DNA of 64,000 nucleotides from Phytophthora colocasiae. Taxonomy: Eukaryota; Oomycota; Peronosporomycetes; Peronosporales; Peronosporaceae. Positions 12,301-20,064 of the stretch are shown here, in pieces. The DNA lies in NCBI GenBank assembly GCA_018806915.1, contig JAGKQI010000101.1:1426001-1490000 (forward strand), read 5' to 3'. Position 1 is the first letter of the stretch. The number at the start of each line of letters is the position of its first letter. Both the position numbers and the translations under genes were made by a program. The notes below the pieces were generated by a model. It was not told the origin of the DNA. It made no database searches and saw only the letters and a program-made list of their open reading frames with translations.

Positions 12301-12950
12301 TGCTTTCACGGGGTGGAGGTGCAACAGGGTCCCATGGCCCTGCAAGTAGTGGCAGTGACAAAGCTGATCACGCAGGGGCAGACACACCTACTGGTGCTTC
12401 GGTTCAAAAGCTGGCTCGATTCTCATTTACGAACAACCACGATGACTCAGGAAATGGCCATCGTGGCATTAACGGTGGGGATGAGAGAGGGTCTGAGGGG
12501 AGCGATCACACAGGACACAGTAGCGGAAGCGACTCGGAAGCAGTGGACAGCCGGACACGAAGCCAAACACTTTCGAATAGCAGTGGTAATGGAGGGCTGA
12601 TGCGGAAGTTCCAGGACCGCTTTTCGTTCGCAAGCTCAAGGCACCGGCCACGATTAGTGAGCCTCCGACGAAAGGGGCAATCTGGAGAGGAAGTTCGGAA
12701 GATGGAGTTGAATCTGGATGCCATTAGCGGTGGCCTGGACGAAGTGAAGTGGAAGTGCGCCATGTTCCTGTACGACGTGGAGGAGGTGGCACATGTTGCC
12801 CCTTCACAAATCAACATCCTGTCGTATCCCAGTAAGCAACCGCTGACTGGTAAAACTGACCGCAGTGCGCTGACGAAGCTAGTGAAGCCTGACACGATCT
12901 GGACAGTAGATATTGGAGCCAACAACAGCGATATGTTGAACGAGTGGTGA
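9306..12950 (+). CDS. Large acidic low-complexity protein with repeated FGDF motifs
   Basis: Single-exon 1214-residue protein, start ATG at 9306. The first ~750 residues are Ser/Thr/Ala/Asp/Glu-rich and look disordered. They carry many short acidic-phenylalanine motifs: DEFGGFE, AAFGDF, DSFGDFGDF, ESFGDF, DGFADF, DDFGDFGDF, DGDFGDF, plus DPF/NPF-like triplets. Such motifs are known ligands of clathrin adaptor ear domains (aftiphilin, gamma-synergin, epsin-type proteins). A helical region follows near MEFVQDVFRTMWDEYITIV, then a Ser/Gly-rich linker. The C-terminus is compact and more ordered (from about LDEVKWKCAMFLYDV to the end). I infer an endocytic or AP-1/GGA trafficking adaptor; no catalytic domain is seen and no orthologue is recognised with certainty. 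Confidence 0.6.
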   Translation: MAASSTYTGASAGPHDGSGVPSSFPSTSESSNSAEHTTDDEFGGFEAAERLSDPFGDVYGAEAAFGDFVGGQTQNDGLSVGADNSSMMSFSPLTASGTTTAPPTLLPSISGEVDPFADITGGLGAGTDTTQATGNAMQTMENFNRDTTPRAEVTAPSSATSAILDLVWGNTNQETEINPLSMSATSVGSGSSRTASNPSGFKLPPPPSTKFATFPSASTSTPEASTGDLLSFSPVCSSTPSDPFFGITNDTSETSEAAPAFGNDELFTLSATPPLSTTSSSAPTSFHGSFASLHEEVKPSILSPSTPGSLEGKQSPSAERTTRSFGSLSSSFVSVGAMEESVIPNCVHASFGAFASATPEAGTTPSSAPPSLHSSFKMTDGFMGFSSGADEDEVDPFAEAGLAAPEEVPLAEALAAWNTSAEPTAQEENSQEITSHETDVIDASKQDQVQSDKLELAVPDDQCSDNSNEAAEDKAPDNFQGSGAATPASLDNGDAFCQDEQAAPDADSSTVVTETKGLSFVQINESEVISAVEIDENVDTLTAEENGDDVQSSGLDDIFQDDKCELGNDNNPAVSIDEVVWTEGVDPFKSRQPDPFSSSAESAEETSDSIAFGSSSDIARDSVLQPDFVAASTPDIASAEIPASSDDFTAIGSTTQNEAVNVDDGDSFGDFGDFEATAAPTTNAAVIPEISPWGSLPAPTPIQSMRIEDEDESFGDFAGNYTSPATVEDDGFADFGQSTDPSGDDDFGDFGDFTQTTDDQGFSHFQQSDTQVFGDDGDFGDFTPSTNVEAIPSVLPAASFTKPELSSFFTEAFVTAPVPTSASEEPDSPTDLDAADSAQASSMEFVQDVFRTMWDEYITIVVATTRQASSSSGSLSSVAEPNENGERVRLGGTTTRASKYLKYVLSEKIQEASRQNGIFPHGSERHQMYVGYAASGDSERMHAALKELQDALFHSSVNDAMMRIAKQAALSAKAKIAEQAAQQQASSRGGSLFSTTRHLLSRGGGATGSHGPASSGSDKADHAGADTPTGASVQKLARFSFTNNHDDSGNGHRGINGGDERGSEGSDHTGHSSGSDSEAVDSRTRSQTLSNSSGNGGLMRKFQDRFSFASSRHRPRLVSLRRKGQSGEEVRKMELNLDAISGGLDEVKWKCAMFLYDVEEVAHVAPSQINILSYPSKQPLTGKTDRSALTKLVKPDTIWTVDIGANNSDMLNEW

Positions 12951-13270
12951 ACGGTAGATGAAAAAAAGTGAACTTAAACAGGCGAGAAGCTGAAGCATCT
13001 CAATGCACAAAAGATAAATTGATGTTACAACTATTGAGATATTCTTCTCGTTACTTCTCTCCAACATTAGACTAACCTCCACCGTCGAGACGAACAGGAG
13101 CACAGCGTTTCATATTCGCTTCCTTCTCATGTCCACATCTCGCCCCACTATTTTCGCCTTGTGTGAGAGATGAACCTCACCTTCCTAAATACGTAGAAGA
13201 AACTCCCTGATGAAGTAGAGGCTCACTCTTCAAACCACCGGGTACACGTCTTCAATAAGAAGAGGTTAGC
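12951..13270. other. Intergenic, 5' region of anoctamin B
   Basis: 320 bp between the FGDF gene stop and the anoctamin B start. No ORF of interest. It is pyrimidine-rich near 13105-13160, as expected for an upstream/untranslated region. Confidence 0.6.
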
Positions 13271-16120
13271 ATGAAGGAGAACCCCAGTGCCGAAGTGAAT
13301 GAACACTCGATCCAAGTCAATTTCGCCCCCCAAAAACAAAAATCGGGGTCGATCTTCCAGAAACACGGTGCTGCATCGGCCGAGTATGAAAACACCGTGT
13401 TCGAGAACGACTTGGTGATGATCTTCCCATTGCGCGAAAAAGGTGAGATCAAGAAACCGGATTCCTTTAGCAAGAAAGCCTTTGTCGCCTTGCTTTTGGG
13501 GGATACCGATGATGACAAGACCCACCACCCGTTCCAACGTGTCCTTCGAACGTCTCGCTGCTTCTTGGATGATCACGGGAAGGACTTGATGGCAGAAATT
13601 AGTCCGCGTAAAAGTGGCGTTGGGGACTCAAACAGCCTTGAGATGGGACGCCAACTACTGGGAGACGAGTACGAGAAATTCATAGGTTCCGACGAGTCAA
13701 CAACAGAACGTCGCTTCTGCGAACTCGTAGCCACTGCCATCTCGCGCCGAATTCAATTGGCCTGTGGTCTCACTTCACGAATGTTTTTCAGTTGTGACGG
13801 CGACGAAATTATTATGTCGATCAAGTCGGAGAATGACGATCTGCGAGTGGAAGCTGATCGTACCAACTACCGTTTGCAACTGAGCAATAAACCATTCGAC
13901 GAAAACCTCCACAGTGACAAAATCTCCGATCTGAAACGTGAGATTGGTCCTGAAGCATGGCAGAACTCTTTGGACCTCTTATTCGACAAACGCACCATGG
14001 ATGTCACGAAAGAGACCCCAGAAATGGACCCACTACTGGTCGATGAGTTTCACCCGCAAATTTGTAAAGCTCTTCGACGCTGGGGGCACAGGGAAGAAGC
14101 TGATGGGATTCTATCCAAAAGAGAAGAGGCTGGTGGGGTAGTTTCTAACGACGATAAGCACAGTCAGACGCCTTGGAATCGCTTCTGGGCGTCCATTTTC
14201 TCCATCCCACACGACCCGATGACTTACTTTTCGCCATTCGCCGATTATCGTCACGAGCCGGAGTTTCAACCGTACTATCGTCGCTATCCATTAAAGTGGG
14301 GCGGCAAAAAAGAAGAGACTTTGTTCACTCAGAAGGACCGCATTCGTCTTGCGTCGGGTATCGTGGATCGCCACCTCAATTTGGATGCGCTTCGGGACGC
14401 AGGGTATTTGAAGTGTCCAATGTTCGCACTGCACGATAAGGATGCTCTTGATGAGTTACGTACGACGTGGGCGCTGGACTTGAAGATGCTGTACCAGCCA
14501 CTGCACAAAATCCGCTACTACTTCGGAGAGAAAATTGCTCTGTATTTCGCATGGCTCGAGTTCTACACGAAGATGCTGATCTTCCCATCGATTGCAGGGA
14601 TAATCACCCTCATTTACGAGGAAGAACAAGATGATGAAGGTAATGACAATAAGCGAGGCTATTTCCTGGTCGCTTTCGCCATTTTTGTCGTCATTTGGTC
14701 ATCCATTTTCTCCGAGTTGTGGAAAAGGAAGAACGGACTCCTCGGCTCCGTATGGGGGTGCCACGGCTTCAACGAGGTCTTCCGATATCGCCCTCAATTC
14801 CGAGGAACGCCGAGCTACCACCCAGTTACTGATGAAGAAGAGATGACGTACGAGAGTCGAAGAAGGCGTCACCAATGGTTCGTCGTCTCCGTCATGGTCG
14901 TGACAATCATGGTCGGCATTGTCATTGTGGCACTTGTTGGGCTGTTTGTGTTGAAGCACTATATCAACGATCGTGATAACCTTCAGAACATCGACATCAA
15001 GTACCGAACGCCACTGACGCTTGCTGTGACTGTAGCCAACGCTGTTCAGATCTTGATTCTCAACAAGATCTACCGTGGGGTTGCGCAAAAACTAAATGAT
15101 ATGGAGAACCACCGCACTGACGGAGAATACGAAAACTACCTCGCAATCAAGGTATTCCTGTTCCAGTTGTGCAACTCGTTCGCATCTTTCTTTTACATCG
15201 CTTTCATCAAGCGACAGACGGAAGGTTCGTGTCTATACGGAGACGATTGCATGAAGGAGCTACGTGATCAGTTGCTCGTACTCTTCTTGGTCCGCATCGT
15301 GGTGGGGAATACGTTCGAAGTAGCCATTCCTTTCCTCAAATATCGGTATCAGCTCTACGCTGAAGCGAACGCCAAAAAAGCTGTAGGAGAAAAACCACAG
15401 GAAGGCGAGACGAAAGAGAAGCACAACGACATCGAGAAGCAAGCGAAGAAGGCGCCATACGGTAGTGATGAAGCCTTTGAAGACTACAACGAGCTCGCGA
15501 TTCAATTTGGCTTCCACAATCTCTTCGTTGTCGCATTTCCGCTCACACCTCTACTCGCACTGATGAATAACATGGTGGAAATTCACGTGGATGCGTGCAA
15601 ACTCTGTTTCAACTGCCGCCGGCCGTTCCCGCAGCCAGCAAGAAGCATCGGCGTTTGGTTTTATATCTTCCGGTTCATGACCTACATGACCGTCGGGACG
15701 AACGCAGCGCTTATCCTGTGGACCTCCGACTTGTTTGAGAACTACAGCGGAACTGTAAAAGCTTTCAGCTTCGTTGTAGTGTGGCAGGTTGGAATTGCGA
15801 TCGCTCTTTTCGTTGAGCGAACGGTGCCAGACATGCCCAACCACTTGGCTTTGCTTCTGGAACGATACGACCACATTGTAGATGTGGTTATCAAAAATTT
15901 GTCCGAGGGTGACGTCTCGCACCTTAGAGAGGTGTCAGAAAACTTGGACCTGACGATCCACACCAACGATCTGTGGGATGAGAAAGCTGGCAACGAGAAA
16001 TTAGTTTTTCAAATGCACGGCCAAAAGCACGAGGTTCGGGCACCTGACCATCCCCGTCACGAACTCGAGATTGTGAATGAATCCATCAGAAACTTCGAGA
16101 AGGACAAGTCCACAGAGTAG
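13271..16120 (+). CDS. Anoctamin (TMEM16) family channel/scramblase, copy B
   Basis: Single-exon 949-residue anoctamin, paralogous to the protein on the minus strand at 5862-8618. Shared landmarks, in the same order, are ENDLVMIFPLREKGE near the N-terminus, the FQRVLRTSRCFLDD segment, IRYYFGEKIALYFAWLEFYT, FVLKHYIND, VVGNTFEVAIP, NELAIQFGFHNLFVVAFPLTP and NNMVEIHVDACKLC. The acidic residues of the Ca2+-binding helices are kept. The C-terminal tail is about 30 residues longer than copy A and highly charged. The start at 13271 is the first ATG and aligns with copy A after a variable N-terminus. Divergence is too great for a very recent duplication. Confidence 0.93.
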   Translation: MKENPSAEVNEHSIQVNFAPQKQKSGSIFQKHGAASAEYENTVFENDLVMIFPLREKGEIKKPDSFSKKAFVALLLGDTDDDKTHHPFQRVLRTSRCFLDDHGKDLMAEISPRKSGVGDSNSLEMGRQLLGDEYEKFIGSDESTTERRFCELVATAISRRIQLACGLTSRMFFSCDGDEIIMSIKSENDDLRVEADRTNYRLQLSNKPFDENLHSDKISDLKREIGPEAWQNSLDLLFDKRTMDVTKETPEMDPLLVDEFHPQICKALRRWGHREEADGILSKREEAGGVVSNDDKHSQTPWNRFWASIFSIPHDPMTYFSPFADYRHEPEFQPYYRRYPLKWGGKKEETLFTQKDRIRLASGIVDRHLNLDALRDAGYLKCPMFALHDKDALDELRTTWALDLKMLYQPLHKIRYYFGEKIALYFAWLEFYTKMLIFPSIAGIITLIYEEEQDDEGNDNKRGYFLVAFAIFVVIWSSIFSELWKRKNGLLGSVWGCHGFNEVFRYRPQFRGTPSYHPVTDEEEMTYESRRRRHQWFVVSVMVVTIMVGIVIVALVGLFVLKHYINDRDNLQNIDIKYRTPLTLAVTVANAVQILILNKIYRGVAQKLNDMENHRTDGEYENYLAIKVFLFQLCNSFASFFYIAFIKRQTEGSCLYGDDCMKELRDQLLVLFLVRIVVGNTFEVAIPFLKYRYQLYAEANAKKAVGEKPQEGETKEKHNDIEKQAKKAPYGSDEAFEDYNELAIQFGFHNLFVVAFPLTPLLALMNNMVEIHVDACKLCFNCRRPFPQPARSIGVWFYIFRFMTYMTVGTNAALILWTSDLFENYSGTVKAFSFVVVWQVGIAIALFVERTVPDMPNHLALLLERYDHIVDVVIKNLSEGDVSHLREVSENLDLTIHTNDLWDEKAGNEKLVFQMHGQKHEVRAPDHPRHELEIVNESIRNFEKDKSTE

Positions 16121-16424
16121 GCTCACGTAGTGACGGGGAGACCAAGTATACACATTTCATACTGATGCACTACGAAGTATTTCCTTTCAATTCACCACCG
16201 AAATGTCAGCCAAGCAACTATAGTTTTGTACGTGAAGTATAGCTTCCAAATGGAAGTCCGTAATTACTTGCGTGAACGGAACCTTGCTCCAGTTCAACAA
16301 CAAAAACTTAGGATCCATTGAGCTAGGCGTAGAACCCACAGCGGCCAAAGGTCCGCAAAGGCGACGAAGCAATCTACAATCCAAGCCAGCGAGGATTCCT
16401 TCTTGCCATCCTTCGGAAAATGAG

Positions 16425-18445
16425 TTAAAAGCCGAGATTATCGAGCTCAGCTCTAACGTTTTTATCCACTAGGTATCCTCTTCGTATAGCACGATGTTGC
16501 GTTTCGATCATATCAATCTCTTCAATTGAGAAGAATTTCGCCAAGCGGAATCTCTGCTGCTGCATGACTCCAACAAAGTCTTGATGCCTCATTTTACCGA
16601 GTGCGTCTGGGAGAAAGCCAGGTGCTTGATAGATCATCGAACTACTATCTTTACAAGCTGAAGTGTTGTCGGAAACAATTTGGTTGAATTTGGACAGCAC
16701 AGTGAGTACAAATGTACTTGCGATATTGGCGTTGCCGATCGCAACAAGACAATCACCGGGATTCACAGCAGCTGCTTGGCCATTGGCGTCCAGTAAAGTT
16801 TGATAGTCGTTAGGCTCCAAGGAGTCAATCGCACTGTTCACAAAATCGCCTTGTGCTTTAAGGAATGTACCAACCGCCATCGGACTCAAGGATAACGAAC
16901 CAATCACAACATCTTCGCAAGAAATAGAGAAAACATCCGAGGGTACAATCGGACCTACCGCGCCAGACAACATCAATAGTTGATTCATTAGATTGACAAG
17001 CTGTTGTCGATCACGTCGAAACCCTTTGCCAGTTCTCAGTTGCTGTGAAACACTATTAACTTGGTCTGCCACTTTTGTTAGTACAAGTGCAAGTACCCAC
17101 CACGCAGGTTCTGGGGCTCCAGCGTACTGATACTTACACGTGAACTCGATCACGTACTCCTGATTCTCCATAATCCAATGCAGTACTCTTACTAGAGATT
17201 ATCAAGATCCCTCGATCAAGTTGAGGCACTTCAATGTTTCAGAGTGTATTGGTTTCAGGCTTCGTAAGTGGCTGATCAGACCAATTACGGTGTTCGTGAA
17301 TTCTACAGTAAGGACAACCCTACAAACCTCGCACATGAGATGGTCGAGTTTATTGTAGTCGCCGTAGATGGGGCCTCCACACACTGTAGCCAAGCGACTG
17401 GTAACTCTTTGCATACATTCGCGTATTCTGCTTTTGTCATCATTCATACAACTGATTCCAATCAGCTTTCTTTTCCAATTCGGCACAACGACATCAAGAT
17501 ATTTCATCACTAACTCTGCATTTTCTGTTGTTCTGACTCCACTCAAATCCACAATTCCGACCAAATGGCCACTGTAAATCTCTCCACTGTGCTCCAACCG
17601 CACTCGTACATCAATAAAAGAGGATCCAGCACACATGCAAAACTCCAATTCCAGTGCGAAAGCCCATACTTCCGCCTTCTCCAAAACAATTCTCAACCTC
17701 TGCAAATTCACAGCGCACACAACTCGACAGAGATTCATCACTCGAGTCTCAGTAGCTTCTTCAAAAGCTGAAACATCTCCCACCATGCCTTCATACAGCT
17801 CCGCCGCTTGCTTGAACGACACTCCACCGCCTACAAACTTCACACAAGTATCCATCCCAGCTTGGAGTCCACGCGGACAATATACCTCGACTCATTCTCA
17901 TCCACATCCAGCTCTCCGTCCTCGTCGTCCGTCTCCATCTCGATCTCCTGTTTCTTAAAGTAGCAAATATCCACGCCATCACCTTCTACCCCACGTATTA
18001 ACTCATCTACAGTGTCTTCGTCCACCATAACAGTCCATGGTCTCTGTCCAGCATCTGCTATACATGTAGCAGTACTAACCCCTACCGTGGGCTGCACCAA
18101 TTCACTGCTTTTGGCCAAAGACGTCACAGTGTCTCTAGGTCTCCTAGAAGTGGCTACATTAGTTGGAAAGAAGCGCCGCTTGTCCTCGTCATTTTTATCC
18201 CTGTACTGCCACCAACGCAGCGCGTGCTGCTGTTCCAAATGGCGCCGCATATTGTCTGGTCTCCAGGGCGGTGAGAACACTGGATCTTCAACTTGGGTTT
18301 TCGACGTCTAGAGCCTTCCGTTTCGTCCCGTTCGAACGATCGACACATCATACACACAGGTGCCTTGGTCTGTGGGTCTCGCTCGACTACAGTGAGCGCA
18401 TACAGCAGCTCCCAATGCGACCGGAACTTATGGCCATCAATATTT
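16425..18445 (-). pseudogene. Decayed BED-finger transposon-like gene (hAT-related candidate)
   Basis: Three minus-strand reading segments make one decayed gene. The N-terminal part (about 18445-18280) reads KFRSHWELLYAL...CMMCRSFERDE and is followed, one base out of frame, by FSPPWRPDNMRRHLEQQH. The CxxC plus HxxxxH layout is a BED-like zinc finger. The second segment changes frame again near 17850 (DSKLG to MDTCVKFVGGG). The third (17171-16425) follows in frame with the second but across consecutive TGA and TAA codons near 17193-17200. I recognise the layout as a family abundant in oomycete genomes that looks hAT-derived; that assignment is uncertain. Two frame changes and two stops make it a pseudogene in this copy. 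Confidence 0.65.
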
Positions 18446-18511
18446 GAGTTGCATTTTTAAAACAATTAATAATTTGACACCGAATATTTTTTTATCGAAT
18501 GAACGTCACTT

Positions 18512-18534
18512 ATGAGTCATTTGTTATGACTCAT
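18512..18534. promoter_or_regulatory. Inverted TGAGTCA/TGACTCA pair
   Basis: ATGAGTCA (18512-18519) and TGACTCAT (18527-18534) form an 8-bp inverted repeat around TTTGTTA. Each arm is an AP-1/bZIP-type TGASTCA site. It lies about 20 bp beyond the dioxygenase stop and upstream of the decayed BED gene. The palindrome is seen; a regulatory role is inferred. Confidence 0.4.
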
Positions 18535-18553
18535 TACGAGTTAGCCATGCATG

Positions 18554-19573
18554 TCAATGGTTCTTGAAGTCGTCGATCTGGATCTCCTTGCCTCTGTCGC
18601 TCACGTTGCCTTGGTAGCGCGTCAATCGGAACTCGTGCCAGCTGATCGGACGGTACTTGGCTACATCACCAGGCTTCACGACAATGGGCTCCACCTGAGC
18701 TTTGAACGACGGATTGTAGAAGAACGGGGCTGAAAAGCGACTAGCTCCGCCGTTTGCCAGCACTCGGTGCAGCGGTGCCACGAACTGATCATTGGACCAT
18801 ACTTGAACCATATCACCGATGTTAATGGTGTAGGTGTTCTTGCGAGGCGGCACGTTGGTCCACGTTTGAGAAGGACGGTGGAACGCTTGCAACGAAGCGA
18901 CCTCGTCATCTTGAAGTAGAATTGTAAGAGCGCCGGCATCCGTGTGGTGGTAGACCCCCATCGTGCCTTCAGGGTTATCGGTCGCAGGATAGTGGTTCAA
19001 TCGCATGTGGCTCGAGTTGTCAGCTTGGTAGAACTGGTCGAAGAATGTGGGATCCTCCCCGAGAGCGACAGCAAACACTTTGAGCAGACGACGAGCGATG
19101 ACCTCCATCTTGGCAAAATACGTGGTCATTTCGCTGCGGAAACCCGGAAGAATTTCTTCACTGACCCACTGGTTCTCATCCTCCCCCAAACGCTGGTGTT
19201 TATCGTCTGCAGGGCCGTCTTCAATGACTCCAGCAAAGTCGAAACACTCTTTACAGTCCGTCTTGTTCTTGGTGAGCTCGTGTTCGACATATCCACGAGA
19301 GTTGACAGGAGTACGTCGGACACTGCGCTTGGTGTCCTTAGGAAGACGGAAGAATGAGCGCATGGCTTCCTGGAATTGATTCACTTCTTGCTCGGGCAGC
19401 CCGTGGTTGGCGATGTAGAAGAATCCCCACTCAGTTGCAGCAGCACGGATCTCCTCGATGGTGGTGCGGATAGTTTCGTCATTAGCCTCGCGCAGAGCAG
19501 TATTTACGTCGGCGTCAGTGGGGAAAGCCATGAGAGCTGCGATGTCAACGGCTGGTACTTGGCGGACGTCCAT
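18554..19573 (-). CDS. 2-oxoglutarate/Fe(II)-dependent dioxygenase (isopenicillin N synthase-like)
   Basis: 339-residue soluble oxygenase with the N-terminal DIOX_N region (WGFFYIANHGLP at ~49-60) and a double-stranded beta-helix core. The Fe(II) triad is visible as H210 and D212 in HHTD and H269 in LHRVL. The 2-oxoglutarate anchor is R279 and S281 in RFSAP. All catalytic residues are present. The fold family covers gibberellin/flavonoid-type oxidases, fungal and oomycete secondary metabolism and other hydroxylations; the substrate cannot be read from sequence. The start is taken at the ATG at 19573 (MDVRQVPAVD) rather than an upstream in-frame GTG, because an oomycete initiator motif lies at 19603-19617, making the GTG part of the 5' leader. 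Single exon. Confidence 0.9.
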   Translation of the reverse strand: MDVRQVPAVDIAALMAFPTDADVNTALREANDETIRTTIEEIRAAATEWGFFYIANHGLPEQEVNQFQEAMRSFFRLPKDTKRSVRRTPVNSRGYVEHELTKNKTDCKECFDFAGVIEDGPADDKHQRLGEDENQWVSEEILPGFRSEMTTYFAKMEVIARRLLKVFAVALGEDPTFFDQFYQADNSSHMRLNHYPATDNPEGTMGVYHHTDAGALTILLQDDEVASLQAFHRPSQTWTNVPPRKNTYTINIGDMVQVWSNDQFVAPLHRVLANGGASRFSAPFFYNPSFKAQVEPIVVKPGDVAKYRPISWHEFRLTRYQGNVSDRGKEIQIDDFKNH

Positions 19574-19602
19574 GTTGAATGGCTTGATGGTATTGAGCTT
19601 GC

Positions 19603-19617
19603 GAATTGCGGAATGAG
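19603..19617 (-). promoter_or_regulatory. Oomycete initiator (Inr)-like element of the dioxygenase gene
   Basis: On the minus strand the sequence reads CTCATTCCGCAATTC. This fits the known oomycete Inr plus flanking-region consensus (GCTCATTYYNCAWTTT) at nearly every position. It ends 30 bp upstream of the chosen ATG at 19573, a typical leader length for these organisms. Confidence 0.7.
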
Positions 19618-20064
19618 AAGTTGGCACTGCTTAATATCTAGCACCATTGAGCCCACCATTTACCCACGAAATGTGTCTTCGGAGGACATACACGTAGTAG
19701 CTGGCTTGCTACACCTTGACGTCGACGCAACAGAGAAGATTATTGGGTGCCTACATGTCATCTCATCCAATTCATCCTATCGGGAGGTGTGAAGGTCACT
19801 TTGGTGTAGAAACAAGTTGGATTCGTCGGCTTTCAACGTACGAATCTGCAGAGTACAGTTGAAGTACTGCAACAGAGAAGAGCAAGATGATTACAAGATG
19901 GTACGGCGAACGCTGTCAAGGTTTTTCGGTAATACCAGGGTAATGCAAGTTGTATTTAGAAAGAACATAGAGAAATACAAGGCACAAGAGAAGAAGGAGC
20001 TTTCTCTCTATGTCTCCACCACCTCGCGGCGCAATCAGAAAGGAAGCAAAAGCTATGTCTATGC
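19618..20064. other. Intergenic, NOG1 3' side / dioxygenase 5' side
   Basis: About 450 bp with no supported gene. It carries the dioxygenase promoter (minus strand) and the NOG1 3' untranslated region. Short open frames here look like chance. Confidence 0.6.

Noticed and set aside
19574..19627. Eighteen-residue N-terminal extension of the dioxygenase from a GTG
   Set aside because: GTG starts are unusual in eukaryotes and the region carries an initiator motif, so it is leader sequence.
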